Source: Desulfuromonas sp. CSMB_57 (GTDB lineage Bacteria; Desulfobacterota; Desulfuromonadia; Desulfuromonadales; Syntrophotaleaceae). From it: DNA of 64,000 bases. The notes under the pieces were generated by a model. That model was not told where the DNA came from. It was given only the letters and a program-made list of their open reading frames with translations, and made no database searches. Made by a program: the position numbers and the translations under genes. This document shows positions 63,878 through 64,000 of this stretch, in pieces. Each line of letters begins with the position of its first letter. The first letter of the stretch is position 1. The stretch spans positions 25,795 to 89,794 of the forward strand of contig NZ_JAFCIY020000036.1 in the NCBI RefSeq assembly GCF_020194955.2, written 5' to 3'.

Positions 63878-64000
63878 GTTTTCAGGCCTTCCGATCCAGA
63901 CTCCGGTACTGAATCGCCTCGGCCAGGTGGGGCTGGCGGATGCCGTCCTCGCCCGCCAGATCCGCGATGGTGCGGGCCACCTTGAGAATGCGGGCGTAGC
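63878..64000 (-). CDS. comM: comM 3' end (partial, continues past the window); direct-repeat copy 2
   Basis: 123 bases match 61065-61187 with two differences, both synonymous in the ComM reading frame (Gln and His codons). The stop codon is in the same relative place. Because the 5' direction runs off the window, this is likely the intact chromosomal comM, with copy 1 a displaced partial duplicate. Confidence 0.8.

Overview
The window is GC-rich, gene-dense bacterial chromosome. Gene content points to a Desulfuromonadia-type deltaproteobacterium (Desulfuromonas/Geobacter/Pelobacter relatives). The evidence is the order lapB-rlmH-rsfS-nadD-proA-proB-obgE-rpmA-rplU-rng-radical SAM, an archaeal-type split glutamate synthase rich in Fe-S clusters, repeated sigma-54 promoters, and a sigma-54 regulated acyl-phosphate/alcohol module. 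This placement is inferred from gene order and protein similarity recalled by eye, not from a search. No tRNA, rRNA or CRISPR array was seen.

Layout. 1-11.6 kb (minus) is a housekeeping block: an LPS-regulatory LapA-LapB fusion (cut by the window edge), RlmH, RsfS, NadD, ProA/ProB, ObgE, ribosomal L27/L21, RNase G and a two-domain radical SAM protein. 11.8-21.0 kb (plus) holds a PHP phosphatase, IlvE, an ammonium transporter and a three-gene glutamate synthase. The last two units each have a clear -24/-12 promoter, giving a nitrogen-assimilation block.

21.3-32.2 kb (minus) is a coherent signalling and carbon module: a five-PAS histidine kinase, butyrate-kinase-type acyl kinase, SatP acetate transporter, a solo transposase-like HTH protein, phosphotransacetylase, an NtrC-class response regulator, an iron alcohol dehydrogenase and an outer-membrane channel. 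buk, pta and adh each carry a convincing sigma-54 promoter and satP a weaker one, so the kinase/regulator pair probably drives the whole set.

32.6-46.6 kb is mixed: an SPOR-NlpC/P60 cell-wall hydrolase, GAPDH, two lipoproteins, a glyoxalase-fold protein, dienelactone hydrolase, a heterodimeric ABC exporter, a PilZ protein, and an ATP-grasp / transglutaminase-7TM / retropepsin triad. 46.8-51.6 kb is a LexA-ImuB-DnaE2 translesion 'mutasome' cassette with a catalytically dead ImuB. 51.9-59.2 kb has MgtE, a TlpA-like thioredoxin, a lipoprotein carrying three textbook C2H2 zinc-finger motifs, an AcuI/YhdH reductase with a TetR regulator and twin operators, and a PadR-FetA-FetB metal-exporter operon.

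59.3-64.0 kb is accessory DNA: a hipBA toxin-antitoxin with three operator-like sites spaced exactly 50 bp apart, then a region bounded by two direct copies of the 3' end of comM. Between the copies lie gene fragments (HTH, receiver-domain tail) and an intact Fic protein. The left comM copy abuts what looks like the last codons of a small heat-shock protein gene.
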